From Vombatus ursinus (Eukaryota > Chordata > Mammalia > Diprotodontia > Vombatidae): 64,000 nucleotides of DNA. Within the stretch, counting starts at the first letter, position 1. Every line of letters begins with the position of its first letter. The notes beneath the pieces were generated by a model. That model did no database searches and was not told the origin of the DNA. It saw only the letters and a program-made list of their open reading frames with translations. This document shows positions 10,956 through 21,869 of the stretch, piece after piece. Both the position numbers and the translations under genes were made by a program. The stretch spans positions 8,286,905-8,350,904 of the forward strand of contig NW_020954548.1 of NCBI RefSeq assembly GCF_900497805.2, in the 5' to 3' direction.

Positions 10956-11640
10956 AAGATAGGGGAGACATGACATCTACACAGATAATTAGGACTATGA
11001 CCAAGAAATTTGAAGCTTTGTAAATCAGAGTTCTGTAAGGACAATAGCTACAAGGGTTACACATTAGGAGCATTAAGTTTAAATACAGGCAAGGTGAACA
11101 CAGCCAGAGCAGTGTGTTTGGGACTAATATAGATAACCAATTTGAATAATCAGGGTTGGGGTGGCATTTTGTAGCCTGGATTGCTAAGATTATAGTAAAG
11201 TATTGTGCTATTATTTCACATTACACTATATTGATACAATTTCAAAAGACTTTAAGATAATTGATAGATTCTCTCCATGGATTTTTTTTTTTTGCAATCA
11301 TATGAATTGGATTTTTATACTCTTCCAAATTCACTCGGCAAGTATGGACCTTTCCATATCTGATCTTGAAAGAAATGCAAACCCAGTAGTCCATGTCCTT
11401 TTCCATTTGGCCACAGAATCTTTAGTGTTAAATGATAGCCTATTGGGGCATAGGACTGTAATAGTCACACAAAGATTTAATCAGTCTAGCTATGTGAAAG
11501 GAAAAATTCACTTTTCCATTGTATTTTCAAGTTTCCAAAGCACCATTTTTCTAAATGGGAAACAGGTTTACAGAGGCTGTGACTTGTCCTGGATCACAGG
11601 ATACAAACCCAGGAATTACCTCCCTCTCAAATCATAGCTC
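10956..11640. other. Unclassified; weak antisense MIR at its end
   Basis: No family is clear until about 11545-11640, where TAAATGGGAAACAGGTTTAC, CACAGGATACAAACCCAGG and similar words resemble a very degraded antisense CORE-SINE. The 144-codon plus frame 11203-11637 runs into this and lacks any domain. Confidence 0.35.
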
Positions 11641-12361
11641 GTCCCATCATACCAGAATTCAGATAACATGGAAATAGCCTGGAGTTTCTAAAGAACATGG
11701 AAATCCCAGAAAGAAAGGGGAAAGGGAAGTGTATATTATATAATTCTCATGATTATTGCTTCAGCCTGATCCTAAGTGAACATTTCAAACTGCAGAACAG
11801 TCACCATAGGGGCTAGAGTAATTGGCTGCCGTGTATGAAAGAAATTCTTTGGACTGAACAGCAGGAATGCAACGAGTCAACATGGAGACTTTGGCAGCCT
11901 GAGGAAGGGCATGAGTAGGAATAACAGTTTCTTCCCTTCATAAACATCCATATGCAAAAATAATAAAATGTTTAGTCTGAGTAATACATTAAGGATATCA
12001 ATTAGGCCCACATGCAACTTTCAAAGATTTTAATTACAGTACTTAGGGTACCTCACCAGAGGAGTTTGTTAGGAAAATAATTTGTAAATGAATAACAACT
12101 GGCACAGTTAATTGGTTGGGATTGTAATTAGATCCCACTGGTAGTCCATTGGAATGGTGATCAAAACCAAGCCAGCAAACTGGGGAGAAGCTGAGTAAAT
12201 GATATCTTAGATATTTATGTCTGCACTGCCTCCTTATTACCAAATGTATACGCAGTGAAATATAAGACCACATGTGCATTCTGAATTGGTGGCATCATAT
12301 CTTCCTGCTCGCACAGATGTCTGATAGATTGTTGATATCAAGTATCTGGATACTGCCATGG
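11641..12361. other. Repeat-poor block with TAATTA and POU-like motifs
   Basis: No transposon was recognised over about 700 bp, unusual here. It holds CATATGCAAAAATAATA (octamer-like), TTTTAATTACAGTA, CAGTTAATTGG and TTGTAATTAGATCC (homeodomain-like), and CCATTGG. A conserved enhancer is possible but unproven. Confidence 0.35.
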
Positions 12362-12480
12362 CATAGAGTCATGGAATGTTAGGATGGGAAGCTGCCTTAG
12401 AAATCATCTCACTAAACCTCTTCCTTTTGCAGAAGAAGAATCAGGGGCCCAAAGTGGTAAAGTGACTCATTGAAGGGAGT
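12362..12480 (-). mobile_element. CR1-tailed SINE, antisense fragment
   Basis: CATAGAGTCATGGAATGTTA, GAAATCATCTCACTAAACCT and CAGAAGAAGAATCAGGGGCC are the antisense tail and core of the CR1-tailed SINE. Confidence 0.55.
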
Positions 12481-12564
12481 TACTAACTAACTTTTACTCT
12501 TTACAATGTGATGTTTGATTCCAGGGGGGATGGAAAGGATAATCAGGGTCTACCACTGGGACAA

Positions 12565-12700
12565 CATGTTTATAGGACTTAGAGCTATAAGGAATATGAG
12601 AGATCATCTTTGTCCAATGCTCTCTTTTAACAGAGCTAGAAAAATTTAGTCTCAGAGAATTTAACTTCATCACATGTGCATACAGTTAGTGATTATCCTT
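12565..12700 (-). mobile_element. CR1-tailed SINE, antisense fragment
   Basis: AGGACTTAGAGCTATAAGGA, AGAGATCATCTTTGTCCAAT and CAGAGAATTTAAC follow the antisense order of this SINE. Heavily diverged. Confidence 0.45.
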
Positions 12701-12750
12701 GTTATTCTGTAGTGCTTTATTTGACATGCTCTGACTCTTTTTTGGTTGTT

Positions 12751-12793
12751 CTACTACTACTACTACTACTACTACTCCTACTACTACTACTAG
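12751..12793. repeat. (CTA)n microsatellite
   Basis: About 14 CTA units with one CTC interruption. Confidence 0.97.
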
Positions 12794-13440
12794 TGCTATA
12801 GAAGTTATGCCCATGAGGGGCTCCTTAAGGTTCTCCTGAATTCCTCCTTGGGTCTTTTTTTTTTTGACAAGATTAACTCCTTGTTAGAAAGTTAGCATTG
12901 ATGAGGCCTTTGTTCTGGTATTAATAATGTCTTCTCAATGAAGTATGAATTTCCATTACCCTGCGTACTTTTTTTGTACACAGAGTTCATAGTAAGCATG
13001 ATCAATTCAGTCATGGCTAGTCATATACCTGAGTTATATTCTTGGTGATCTTTAAAAGGAGGAATAGACACAAAGAGGAAGAAAAACCCAGAACTCAGAC
13101 AGCCAGAAACAAGCTAGTTGGACGCAAAGAGATCATATCAGGGAACTGCACAACACTAGGAGAAGTGAGATCATACAGCCCCAACAGATGAAGGCTACAG
13201 TGTAGTGACAAAGAATTCCTGGGCCAACCTGGGAGCTATAGGAATACAAGCCAGTAATAATGGCAGAACAATGGTCATGGCATGACCAAGTAGTTCCTGG
13301 AGCAAGTGGAAGAGTTCCAGGGCCAAACAGAAGCCAGGGCCAATATGCACCAAGGGGCAGAACAATGATGGGAGAAAACTGAGACATCAACTTTCCCAGT
13401 ATTGAATTCTGCGGATCTTTGGGTCTAAAGAAAGGGCTGA
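12794..13440. other. Unclassified; possible L1 5' UTR segment
   Basis: From about 13080 the purine-rich words CAGACAGCCAGAAACAAGCT, GGGCCAACCTGGGAGCTAT and GGAGCAAGTGGAAGAGTTCC resemble marsupial L1 5'-UTR style sequence, by memory only. No protein evidence. The minus frame 13133-13390 is not a gene. Confidence 0.25.
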
Positions 13441-14504
13441 ATTTTCACCCTTGAGTTCTTTTTCTTTTTCTTTTTTAAGGTAGGGGGTGGGAAAACTAGG
13501 GTAGTACTATACTCTATAATACTATAATTTCACAACATTCATTTTTGATTTTTTTTTGTGGTTCTTTATATTTGTATTACTATGGTCATTATATATTGTT
13601 TTCTTGGCTCAGTTTACTTCACTCTGCATCAGCTCAAATAGCTCTTTCTATGTCTTTCTGTACAGCACAATAATATTTTATTACATTCATGCACCAAATT
13701 TTTTTAAGCCCTTCCCCAACTTATGGGCATTTACTTTGTTTCCAATTCTCAGCTATCACAAAAACTGCTACTCTAAATATTTTGGTGTATGTAGAAAATT
13801 TCTTCTTATCGATGGCCTCTTTGGGATTTGTCTAATAATTGAATCTATGGTTCAAAGGGTACAGACATTTTATTCATTTTATTTTCATATTTCCAAACAA
13901 CTTTCCAAAATAGTTATACCGATTCACAGCTTCCCCCAAAATACACTAATGTGCCTATCCTTCTGCAACTCCCCCACATTGAATATTGCCAACTTTGATC
14001 ATCTTTGAAATTTTTCCAGGCATAAGGTGAAATCTTGGAGTTATTTTGATTTCTATTTCTTTTATTTTCAGTGACTTGAACCATTCTTTCATATAGCTGT
14101 TAATAGACGGTGATTCTTTAGAGAACTGTTTGAACATATCCTTTAACCAGTTGTCTATTTGAGAAAAGCTTTTGGTCATATATGTGCATATATATGTAAA
14201 CATATATATGTTAATTGTTTATATATTCTGGACATCAAACCCTTGTCAGAGAAATTTGATACAAAGGTCTTTCCCATTTAGCCACATCCATTCTTATCCT
14301 AAGTGCATTATTTTGTGCAGGAACTTTACATCTTCATGTAATCAAAATTTTATGTTCTATAATTGCTTCTATCCTGTATTTTAAGGTTAAAAATACATCT
14401 CCTACCCATAACTGTGAAAGATATGTAATCTACTTCTGATTTTTTATGGTGATCTTTCATCATAATGTGTCCATTTTGAATTTATTGTAGAATATGGTAT
14501 AAGG

Positions 14505-14663
14505 CAGGGGTGGGGAACCTGTGGCCTCCAGGGCACACGTGGCCCTCTAGGTCCTCAAGTGCGGCCCTTTGACAAAAACTAGTTTGGGGTTTGTCAAAGG
14601 GTTGTACTTGAGGACCTAGAGGGCCATGTATGGCCTGGAGGCCACAGGTTCCCCACCTTTGGA
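14505..14663. mobile_element. Palindromic hAT MITE inside L1
   Basis: Almost the whole element is an inverted repeat: CAGGGGTGGGGAACCTGTGG at the left mirrors CCACAGGTTCCCCACC at the right, and GGCCCTCTAGGTCCTCAAGT mirrors ACTTGAGGACCTAGAGGGCC around a short AT-rich loop. Flanks GTATAAGG (14497-14504) and ATATAAGG (14664-14671) form an 8-bp target duplication with one mismatch, as expected for hAT. Confidence 0.85.
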
Positions 14664-15518
14664 ATATAAGGTGTTGGTCTAAGACTAATTTCTAGTTTTC
14701 CCAGCATTTAAAAAAAATCAAATAGGGAGTTCTTTTCTAAGTAATTTATGTCTCGTTACAGTTTATTGAAAACTGGGTTATTGGATACTACTCTTTCTTC
14801 TCCCTTGTCTAGTCTGTTCCCGCTATCTATCTCTCTATTTTTTAACCAATACCTAATGGTTTGATGACTGTTACTTTATAACATAGTTTGAAGTATGGAA
14901 GGACTGTTCCCCTTTCATCACTACCTCTTTTTATCATTTCCCTTGATATTCTAAATCTTTTGTTTCTCTAAATGAATTGTGGTACAATTTAGTCAGTTTC
15001 TATAAAGTGTCTTTATGATAATTTGATTGGTATGGCAGTAAAATCATAATTTAACTTTGGTGGTATTGTCATTTTTATTATATTGGCATAGCCCAGTCAT
15101 GAGCACTAATATTCCTCTAAGTATTTCAGTTATTCTTTATTTCTTTAAGAATCACTTTGTAATTAAATTTATGCAAGTACTTTCTGTACTTAGGTAGATT
15201 GATCCTCAGGTGCTTTATATATTTTGAAGTTATTTGGAATGGGATTTCCATCTCTATCACTGCCTCTTGTATTAAGTTATTATGTAGAAACAATGCTGAT
15301 TTATGTGGGTTTATTTTGTGACCTACAATTTTGCTGAAGCCATTGTCTAAATTATTATATTTGCTGATTCCTTAGGCTTTTCTAAGTAAACCATCATGTC
15401 ATCAGCAAATAAGGATAGTTTTACCTCCTATTTACTTATCTTTATACCTTTAATTTCTTTTTCTTGTCTTACTGCTATTATTAGCATTTCTAGAACTATA
15501 TAAAAAATAACAAACAGA

Positions 15519-15668
15519 GGGGCAGCTAGGTGGTACAGTGGATAGAGCTCCAGCCTCAGAGTCAGGAGGACCTGAGTTCAACTCCGGCCTAAAACATTTG
15601 ACACTTACTAGCTGTGTGACCCTGGGCAAGTCACTTAACTCTGATTGCCTCACCCCCCCCCAAAAAAA
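15519..15668 (+). mobile_element. Short marsupial SINE (WSINE-like)
   Basis: GGGGCAGCTAGGTGGTACAG head, GACCTGAGTTCAACTCCGG B-box, TTGACACTTACTAGCTGTGT and CTCTGATTGCCTCACCC, then a C-run and A-run. It lacks the long 3' half of the other type. Imperfect flanks AAAAAATAACAAACAGAG and AAAAAATAGTGAACAGAG suggest a target duplication. Confidence 0.9.
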
Positions 15669-15734
15669 TAGTGAACAGAGTGGGTATATTTAAGGTAACC
15701 TCCATTTCTTTTGTGTTCTCCTTTGTTAGCATAA

Positions 15735-15810
15735 AACTACTACTACCACCACCGCTTCCACTACTACTACCACTACTGCTACCACTACTACAACTACTAC
15801 TATCACCTAA
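15735..15810. repeat. (TAC/CAC)n imperfect microsatellite
   Basis: Imperfect TAC, CAC and TGC triplets adjoin the tail end of the antisense MIR that follows, so they probably grew from its 3' tail. Confidence 0.9.
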
Positions 15811-16070
15811 CATTTACATATCATTTACTAGGTGCCAAGTTACTATGCTTAAGTTCTTTGTAATTATTATCTTATTTGTCCTCCCAATAACCCTAACAGG
15901 TGGGAGTTATTATTGTCTCCATTTTACAGACTGATATTTTACAGAAACTGAGGCAAACTGAGGTTAAGTGACTTTCCCAGGGTCACAAAGCTAGTAAATG
16001 TCTGAGCTCAGATTTGAACTCAAGTCTTCATGACCTAAGTCTAGTACTCTATCCACTGAGCTAACTATAA
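15811..16070 (-). mobile_element. MIR-type CORE-SINE, antisense
   Basis: CATTTACTAGGTGCCAAGTT tail, ATTTTACAGAAACTGAGGC, GACTTTCCCAGGGTCACAAA core, GAACTCAAGTC and TCTATCCACTGAGC head, in antisense order. Inserted in the old L1. Confidence 0.85.
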
Positions 16071-16519
16071 TGGATTCTGATAATTTTTAAAATTTGTTTT
16101 GCTTTTGTTGTGATTTTACCTTGTTCATTTGCTATTTTGTTGATTTGATTTTCTGCCCTCTTCTTTTTAATCAGACTAGCTAAAGGTTTATCAATTTTAT
16201 TATCTTTTTCAAAGAACCAGCTTTTACTTTTACTTAAAATTTCTACTTTTTTTAGTTTCCAGTTGATCTATTTCTGTATTAGTTTTTAATAACTTTTATT
16301 TTGTGCTTATTTTAGGCTTCTTTATTTGTTAGCTTTCTAATTTTTAAAATGCATGTTTGGTTGATTAAGCTTCTCTTTTTGTATTTTGTTAATGTATGTT
16401 TATAGGGATATGATTTTTCCCAAGGGCTGCTTTAGCTGTATCCCAGAAATTTTGGTATGTTGTTTCATCATTATCATTTTCTTTCATTTAATTATTAATT
16501 TTTTCTATGATTTGTTCTT

Positions 16520-16677
16520 CTTTTTTTTTTTTTTTAGTGAGGTAATCAGGGTTAAGCGACTTGCCCAAGGTCACACAGTTAGTACAGGTCAAGTGTTAGG
16601 TCTGAGGTCAGATTTGAACTCAGGTCCTCCTGACTTCAGGGCCGGTGCTCTATCCACTGCACCACCTAGCTGCCTCC
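16520..16677 (-). mobile_element. Short marsupial SINE (WSINE-like), antisense
   Basis: A T-run, then GGGTTAAGCGACTTGCCCAA, GAACTCAGGTCCTCC, TCTATCCACTGCACCACCTA and GCTGCCTCC. It is flanked by a perfect 9-bp duplication TTTGTTCTT (16511-16519 and 16678-16686). Inserted in the old L1. Confidence 0.92.
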
Positions 16678-16744
16678 TTTGTTCTTTGGATCAATCATTA
16701 TTTAGGATTTTATTGTTCAGTCTCCATTTAGGTCTGTGTCTTTT

Positions 16745-16990
16745 ATTGATAACAACAACAATAATAATAGCTAACCTTTATATGGCACTTTAAGAATTCA
16801 AAACTACTTTACATATATTTTTTCATTTAAATCTCATAACAACTCTAGGTGGTAAATGTTATTATTATACTCCCTTTACAGTTGAGGAAATGGAGGCAGA
16901 CAGAGTTTAAATGACTTGCCCAAGGTCACCCAGCTAGTGTCTAAAGCTGGTTTTGATATAAGGTTTTTCTGATTCCAGGTCCAGGTCCAG
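16745..16990 (-). mobile_element. MIR-type CORE-SINE, antisense
   Basis: AATAATAGCTAACCTTTATA, TTACAGTTGAGGAAATGGAG, GACTTGCCCAAGGTCACCCA, then a degraded B-box and a CCAGGTCCAGGTCCAGG mini-repeat in place of the normal head. Confidence 0.8.
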
Positions 16991-17900
16991 GTCCAGTTCC
17001 CTGAACTGATCAATATTTTTGTTGTATTGTGTTATAGAAAGGATATGTTTACTATTTCTGGCTTAAAATTTTTTTTCAGTATTTTTATGACCCAACACAT
17101 GATCAGTTTTTACGAAAGTTCTGTGTAGTGTTGAGAAATATATAGATGTACTTTTAGCAGTCCCATCTAAGATGCCATGTTTTTTAGCTCTAGTTTTTCC
17201 AGAAATTTGTTCAGTTTTATATTTTCCCTTTCTGAATATTTCTATTAGATTTGTTGAATACCAAGAGAGGAACATCGAAATTTTTTCTCCATTATTTTAT
17301 TACTTTCTATTTCTTCTCATATTTCAGATAATTTTTTCCTTTACCAATTTAGGTATTAATAACATGGTAAGTTGAATATTGTCATTAGTTTGTTGTCTCT
17401 GGTTCCCTTCAGGATAATGTAGTTTCCTCATTTTTCTCTTTTTATGTTGTGAATTTTTTTTGTCTGTTAGAATGATTGTAACTCCTTGTTTTCTTAATTC
17501 ACCTGATACCCAGTAAAATTTTCTTCCAGTCTCTCATTTTTCTTCTGTGTGTCTTTGTTTTTCAGGTGTGTTTCTTTTAAGCAACAGATTGTGTTTTGTT
17601 TTCTTATCCAATCTGTCACTCTCATTTAATTGTATTATAGAATCCATTTACATTTAAAGTTATAAGAGTTAGGTTCATATTTTCCTCCCTTTGTCTCTGA
17701 TATTGTGTTTTTTCTGAATTAAGATTTTTTTTCCCTCCTCTTCATCTGTAAACAGTTTTTCGACTCTTCAATTATTTTATTTTAATCTACTTTAAGGCAA
17801 TACTACTCCCACTGGCTCTTTTCACCTCACCCTCAATTACCCCTCCTTTTTGTTACTCTTTTTCCTCATTTTGGAGTTTTGTTTGGCTTATTGGTTCTTT

Positions 17901-18300
17901 TATCCTGATATTTATATTTTCCCCTTTTAGTTAAGTAGTAAAGTAAAATTCTCCTTCCTATTCTTCCCGTTTTGTCCATTAGTTTTTAAATTTAAATTTC
18001 TGTCTTCTTTCTAAAAAGGATTTATTTCCCTTGTTCTCTTTATTACTTATCTTCCCTTTCTTCAATTTTAGTCTTTTATTCTTTGATTTGTGCCTCCTAT
18101 ACTTATTAGTCCTTCTTTAGTATTTGTATTCCTCCTGGAATTAAAGCTTTCAAGATAATACATTGGATTTCTTCTTATAAAAAGTATATACCATAGCCTT
18201 TTAAAAAATAAAATAAAAAAATAGGAACATAGAAGTGTTGCCTCTTCTGAATTATTTGTGTAGATGCAAAGTTTTATTACTTTGGTTTTATTTTTCTTTG
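17901..18300 (-). other. T-rich, probable L1 continuation
   Basis: Pyrimidine-rich sequence follows the recognisable L1 without a clear boundary. It probably belongs to the same or a second L1, but no protein block confirms this. Confidence 0.35.
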
Positions 18301-18825
18301 TTCTCACATAATTATATCAATGTGTTTGATAATTTGTTGATATCAATTCAAATGTTTTTCCACATATTTTTGTATGTTGATTTTTTATTGCTGTGATATT
18401 CTCTTACATTAATATAACATAATATTCATCTGTTTTCCAATTACTGGTCATTTGAGTTGTTTCTGGATTTTTGCTGTTACAAATTAAGCATTTTTTTTAA
18501 AAAAAGAGATCAGTCCTTGCCCCTCTTTTTGTTGCTTCTTTGATATATTTTTAAGTTAAAGTATATGTTCAGTTTTACAGCTCTTTTTTCCTAGTCTGAC
18601 AGTTCTCAAAAAATATTTACATTAGTCTATATAGTCTCACTAACCATGTAATAGAGCAACTGTTTTCCCACTATCCCACCAAGATTAATTTGATCATTTC
18701 TCCAGGGTTTTTTTTTGGCCAACTTAGTGGAAGGAAGATGGTATCTTAAAATTATCCAGTTGAATTTATTTGATTTTAAGGGAATTTCAACATTTTTTCA
18801 TATAATTATTTACAATTTCTGAGAA
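18300..18825 (-). mobile_element. Second L1 3' end, antisense, diverged
   Basis: Words such as CATAATATTCATCTGTTTTC, TTGAGTTGTTTCTGGATTTT and GTTACAAATTAAGC follow the antisense order of the L1 3' region also seen at 13600-13770 and 50200-50340. Strongly diverged. Confidence 0.5.
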
Positions 18826-18950
18826 GCAGCAGGGTACAATGGATTGAGAGCTTGCTTTAGAGGCTGAAAGAGCTGAGTTCAAGATGTATCTCTGACACAT
18901 ACTACCTAAAATGTCATTCAATCTTTCATTTTCCATAGCAACTCTTTAAG
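18826..18950 (+). mobile_element. SINE head fragment
   Basis: GGGTACAATGGATTGAGAGC and AGAGCTGAGTTCAAGATG give the head and B-box, followed by a short core-like part ending CTCTTTAAGG. Confidence 0.6.
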
Positions 18951-19164
18951 GCTCTAAGTGATAGCCAAGTTTCTGAACTTGTTCATCTGCTTAAGTGGAG
19001 GAAGTTTTCATACTGGAAGCTCCTTAGAGCAATAAATCACAGGTCTAGATCCTCTCCACCCAATAAATGACAGTTTATATTTTTTAATTTTAATATGTCC
19101 CATTAGAGGGAGATATATAACTCCAAAAGGAAGACTTTGGGGATGTCAGTACCTACCACTGCAA
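18951..19164. other. Unclassified
   Basis: Nothing recognised. Confidence 0.35.
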
Positions 19165-19335
19165 CAAGGTAGGAACATGAGATTTAAAACTCAATAGGAC
19201 CTTCAAACTTATTTAGTCTTATTCCCTCATCTTACAAATGATAAAACTGAGAAGGTGAGGTGAAATTACTCACTCAAGTCACACAGATAATAAATAGCAG
19301 AGGTGGATTTACTTTGGCCCTCACCCAGAAAGATC
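19165..19335 (-). mobile_element. CR1-tailed SINE, antisense
   Basis: ACTCAATAGGACCTTCAAAC, TTATTCCCTCATCTTACAAA and CACTCAAGTCACACAGATAA give the antisense tail and core. Confidence 0.6.
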
Positions 19336-19589
19336 CCAAACATTGTTTGCATCCTGTCTTTTTTCCTTCCCCATGGGGCATATACCATGTAAATGTATTC
19401 TTGATTATCTCTTTGAGGTAGTCAGGGAGCCACTAAATCTAAACATTTTAGGTAAATTACAACATCTGAGATAAATTGACTGGAAAGCGTGAAGAGAAAG
19501 AAAGAAACTAGAATTCTTGGACTAAAGCACATAAAGACCCAGCTTGTGTGCAGGCAGTTTACATTATAGATATATTATACAGATGAATA

Positions 19590-19650
19590 GGAAATACACA
19601 TATGTGTGTATATGTATATATGTGTATATATGTGTATGTTATATATATGT
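19590..19650. repeat. (TATG)n-type microsatellite
   Basis: Interrupted TATGTG and TATATG units. Confidence 0.9.
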
Positions 19651-19832
19651 ATAATGGAATCATAGATTTAGAGTTAAAAAGGACCTCCAAGGCCATCTAG
19701 GCCAATACCCTCATTTTACAGGGGAGAAAACTGGGGCCTTGAGAAGTTAAGTGACTTGGTCAAGGCAATACAGGTAGTAAATATTAAAGGCAGGCTTCAG
19801 ACCTGGGCCCTCTGATTTCAGGGTCCATGTTT
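19651..19832 (-). mobile_element. CR1-tailed SINE, antisense, well preserved
   Basis: GGAATCATAGATTTAGAGTT, AAGGACCTCCAAGGCCATCT, CTCATTTTACAGGGGAGAAA and GAAGTTAAGTGACTTGG follow in order. A good example of how the CR1-type tail abuts the CORE segment. Confidence 0.8.
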
Positions 19833-19835
19833 TTT

Positions 19836-20699
19836 TTTTTTTTTTCCCACTGTAGAAGTATATATTTGGAAAAGGGAGAGTCAGAATGAATAAGACCTGA
19901 ATGAATTGAATGAGTTTGATGAGAAGGGGTTGGGGGGAGAGGAGAGGGGAGAGAGTAGCTTCTCAGAGTCAGAGAAAGTGTATGAGTTTTTTGTTTTGTT
20001 TTGACACCGAAGAGGTCGGCTGTAATACATTAGTCACCTTCTACCTGGGGTATGATAATACTGGACCATGTTATGGCTGTGCCCACCCGGAGCAATGAAT
20101 TCGAGGCAGGTGGGTGGGAGCCATTTGGCAAGAGGTGTGCTAGTCAAGAGTGCCACAGAAAATGTTCTTGCAACTGTTACCTGCCTGGTGTCTTTAAAAC
20201 ACTTCCCCAGCTACTTGCTGAGGTAATTTAGAATACAAGGACTTTGAAGGGGACGGGTGTTTGGCCATATGTTATACCCTGTGGTCAGTACACTGTGGGC
20301 ACTCAGCAAATGTTCCTACAAATGTTCATTAACTGTTTACCTATAGACCTGCATCCACAGCTGGCTGCTCAGCTGTCTCTGAGCCAGAAGAAAGCACGGA
20401 GGACTATCTCTGTCCTGTGATCCCCTTCTGGCTGCTCCTTCCACCAGGCAGAAGGGCAACCCAACATTCTCAGCCAACTCATCCATTTCCTTTCTCTCAA
20501 ACAAAGGGGAAGTCTGGTCAGAGAGCTGCAATGATTAGGGGCACTCATTTGCAGAGGAGCATGCAGATACCTTGTGGTCAGAAAACCATGAGGTTAGAGC
20601 TAGAAAGAATGGTAAAAATGCCTTCACCTTTCATTTGAGCATTTCACATTACTCTCATGTGGTCTCTCTATATTTAGTATATACTCACATGTTTTCCCC
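19836..20699. other. Unclassified, mostly repeat-poor
   Basis: No clear element except a possible MIR tail near 20285-20320 and a fragment of CR1-tailed SINE near 20590. Frames such as 20337-20531 and 20417-20638 overlap on opposite strands without domains. Confidence 0.35.
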
Positions 20700-21000
20700 C
20701 TGTTAGAGTGTGAGCTTCTTGAGAGCAGGGATTGTTTTTGCTTCTCTTTGTATCACTAGTGTTTAGGAAAGTGGTTGGCAGGGAAGAAAAAAAAAAGGGA
20801 AAGAGAAAAAGAAAAGAAAGTTACACGATAACTTTATTATATATAACAATTTGTTCATAATAGATTTGCAGTTTTGTGTGCAATCATCTTTTTTTATTCT
20901 ACTATGGAAATACTTGTTCTATTTCATAAATTAAAAATTAAATAAATAAAGAAAGTGGTTGGCATATAATAGATGCTTCATAAATACTTGTTGACTGATT
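20700..21000 (+). mobile_element. L2/MIR-type 3' tail, split by an insertion
   Basis: GTGTGAGCTTCTTGAGAGCA and GGGATTGTTTTTGCTTCTC continue after the insertion at 20781-20950 as GGCATATAATAGATGCTTCA and TAAATACTTGTTGACTGATT. Confidence 0.75.
20781..20950 (+). mobile_element. 5'-truncated L1 tail with perfect 14-bp target duplication
   Basis: GAAAGTGGTTGGCA occurs at 20767-20780 and again at 20951-20964. Between them lies a purine-rich start, TTTATTATATATAACAATTT, GTGTGCAATCATC, and an AT-rich tail ending AAATTAAATAAATAAA. The tail and duplication show insertion by target-primed reverse transcription. The marsupial L1 assignment is from memory. Confidence 0.75.
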
Positions 21001-21023
21001 AACTGACTAGAAATAATCTAGAC

Positions 21024-21255
21024 CAGAAATAATTTTTAATTTCTTGTACCCCTTTGGCAGTCTCATGAAACCTGTCCTGTAGATCCTTTTGCAGAATGAT
21101 GTTTTTAAATGCATAAAAACATTAGGGTCACAAAGGAAACCAATTAAATTGAAATAATGAAGGAATATTTTCTTATTCAAGTTCACAGATAACCTGAAAT
21201 CTCTCCATGGGCCTGCCCTCTTAGGGAGGTATGGATTCCAGGTTAAGACCCCCTG
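21024..21255. mobile_element. hAT MITE, copy A
   Basis: CCCCTTTGGCAGTCTCATGA, ATGTTTTTAAATGCATAAAA, CACAAAGGAAACCAATTAAA and the end GGTTAAGACCCCCTG match copy B at 57484. Flanks ATCTAGAC (21016-21023) and ATCTAGGT (21256-21263) agree at 6 of 8, as for an old hAT target duplication. Confidence 0.75.
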
Positions 21256-21869
21256 ATCTAGGTCAAGCTGCCTGATTTACAACTAAACTGATGACTTATG
21301 GAAGTTAAGCTTAAACTAGCTTCACCTGTCCAGGGAAGGCCAGTCATGATTATCAAAGCTCCACACTGCTCTTTCTTTATCTCAAGGTACTGCAGGCCCT
21401 TATTTAAATGGAATTGTTATGTGAAAAGAGTAACACATTCAAACTCAGAGCAGAGAAGACTATTTTAGGTCCAATTAAGTTATTAGATCAGCTCTAGGAG
21501 AAATCAGGGCCTTGAGGGAATAAAATACAGGACACATAAATTTTGATGAAGGAAAAAGCTGGGGGGAAAAGTTTGGAAAGAGTGAAGGAGGGGTTGTCCA
21601 CCTTAGCAGGGCACCATAGCTGGAAACCCTGGGCATCTGAGAGTCAGCGTGAAGGCACGGACTGCCTGGTGGACACGAGTATTATGTACATGTCCTCTTC
21701 TGGTAAAAGTCATGAGTCTGACTTTGAAGTAAAGTGATGCTCTAGTCAGGAGGAATAAGGTCCACTTCCAAAGGAAGAAAAGAAACACATACCTTTAGGA
21801 TACAGTTGAGTGATTTCCTTTTCCTAGGCAACAAAATGATGTTATACAGTCCTATTAAGGTTCTGATTT
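21256..21869. other. Unclassified
   Basis: No repeat recognised. Frames 21543-21737 and 21603-21788 oppose each other and have no domain. Confidence 0.35.

Larger units (their letters stand above)
13445..17900 (-). mobile_element. Old L1 LINE, antisense, with nested insertions
   Basis: The minus strand at 13955-14160 encodes QIDNWLKDMFKQFSKE..INSYMKEWFKSLKIKEIEIKI, the L1 ORF2 C-terminal block before TTMRYHLTP. The reverse-transcriptase catalytic motif reads LFADDMMVYLEK at 15377-15412. Antisense text through 16070-17650 follows L1 ORF2 order (for example ATCCCAGAAATTTTGGTATG and ATCCATTTACATTTAAAGTT). Insertions at 14505, 15519, 15735, 16520 and 16745 split it. Many stops; non-functional and old. 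Confidence 0.85.

Noticed and set aside
11203-11637. 144-codon plus-strand open frame
   Set aside because: It starts in AT-rich DNA and ends in a degraded antisense MIR. No domain or plausible composition.
12751-12793. CRISPR-like regular repeats
   Set aside because: A plain CTA microsatellite without spacers, in a vertebrate genome. SINE copies elsewhere are dispersed, not arrayed.
13556-14008. 150-codon plus-strand open frame rich in F, S and Y
   Set aside because: It is the antisense shadow of L1 3' sequence; the minus strand carries the recognisable L1 protein blocks.
15631-15813. Ser/Gly-rich minus frame
   Set aside because: Translation of the imperfect TAC/CAC microsatellite and part of a SINE.
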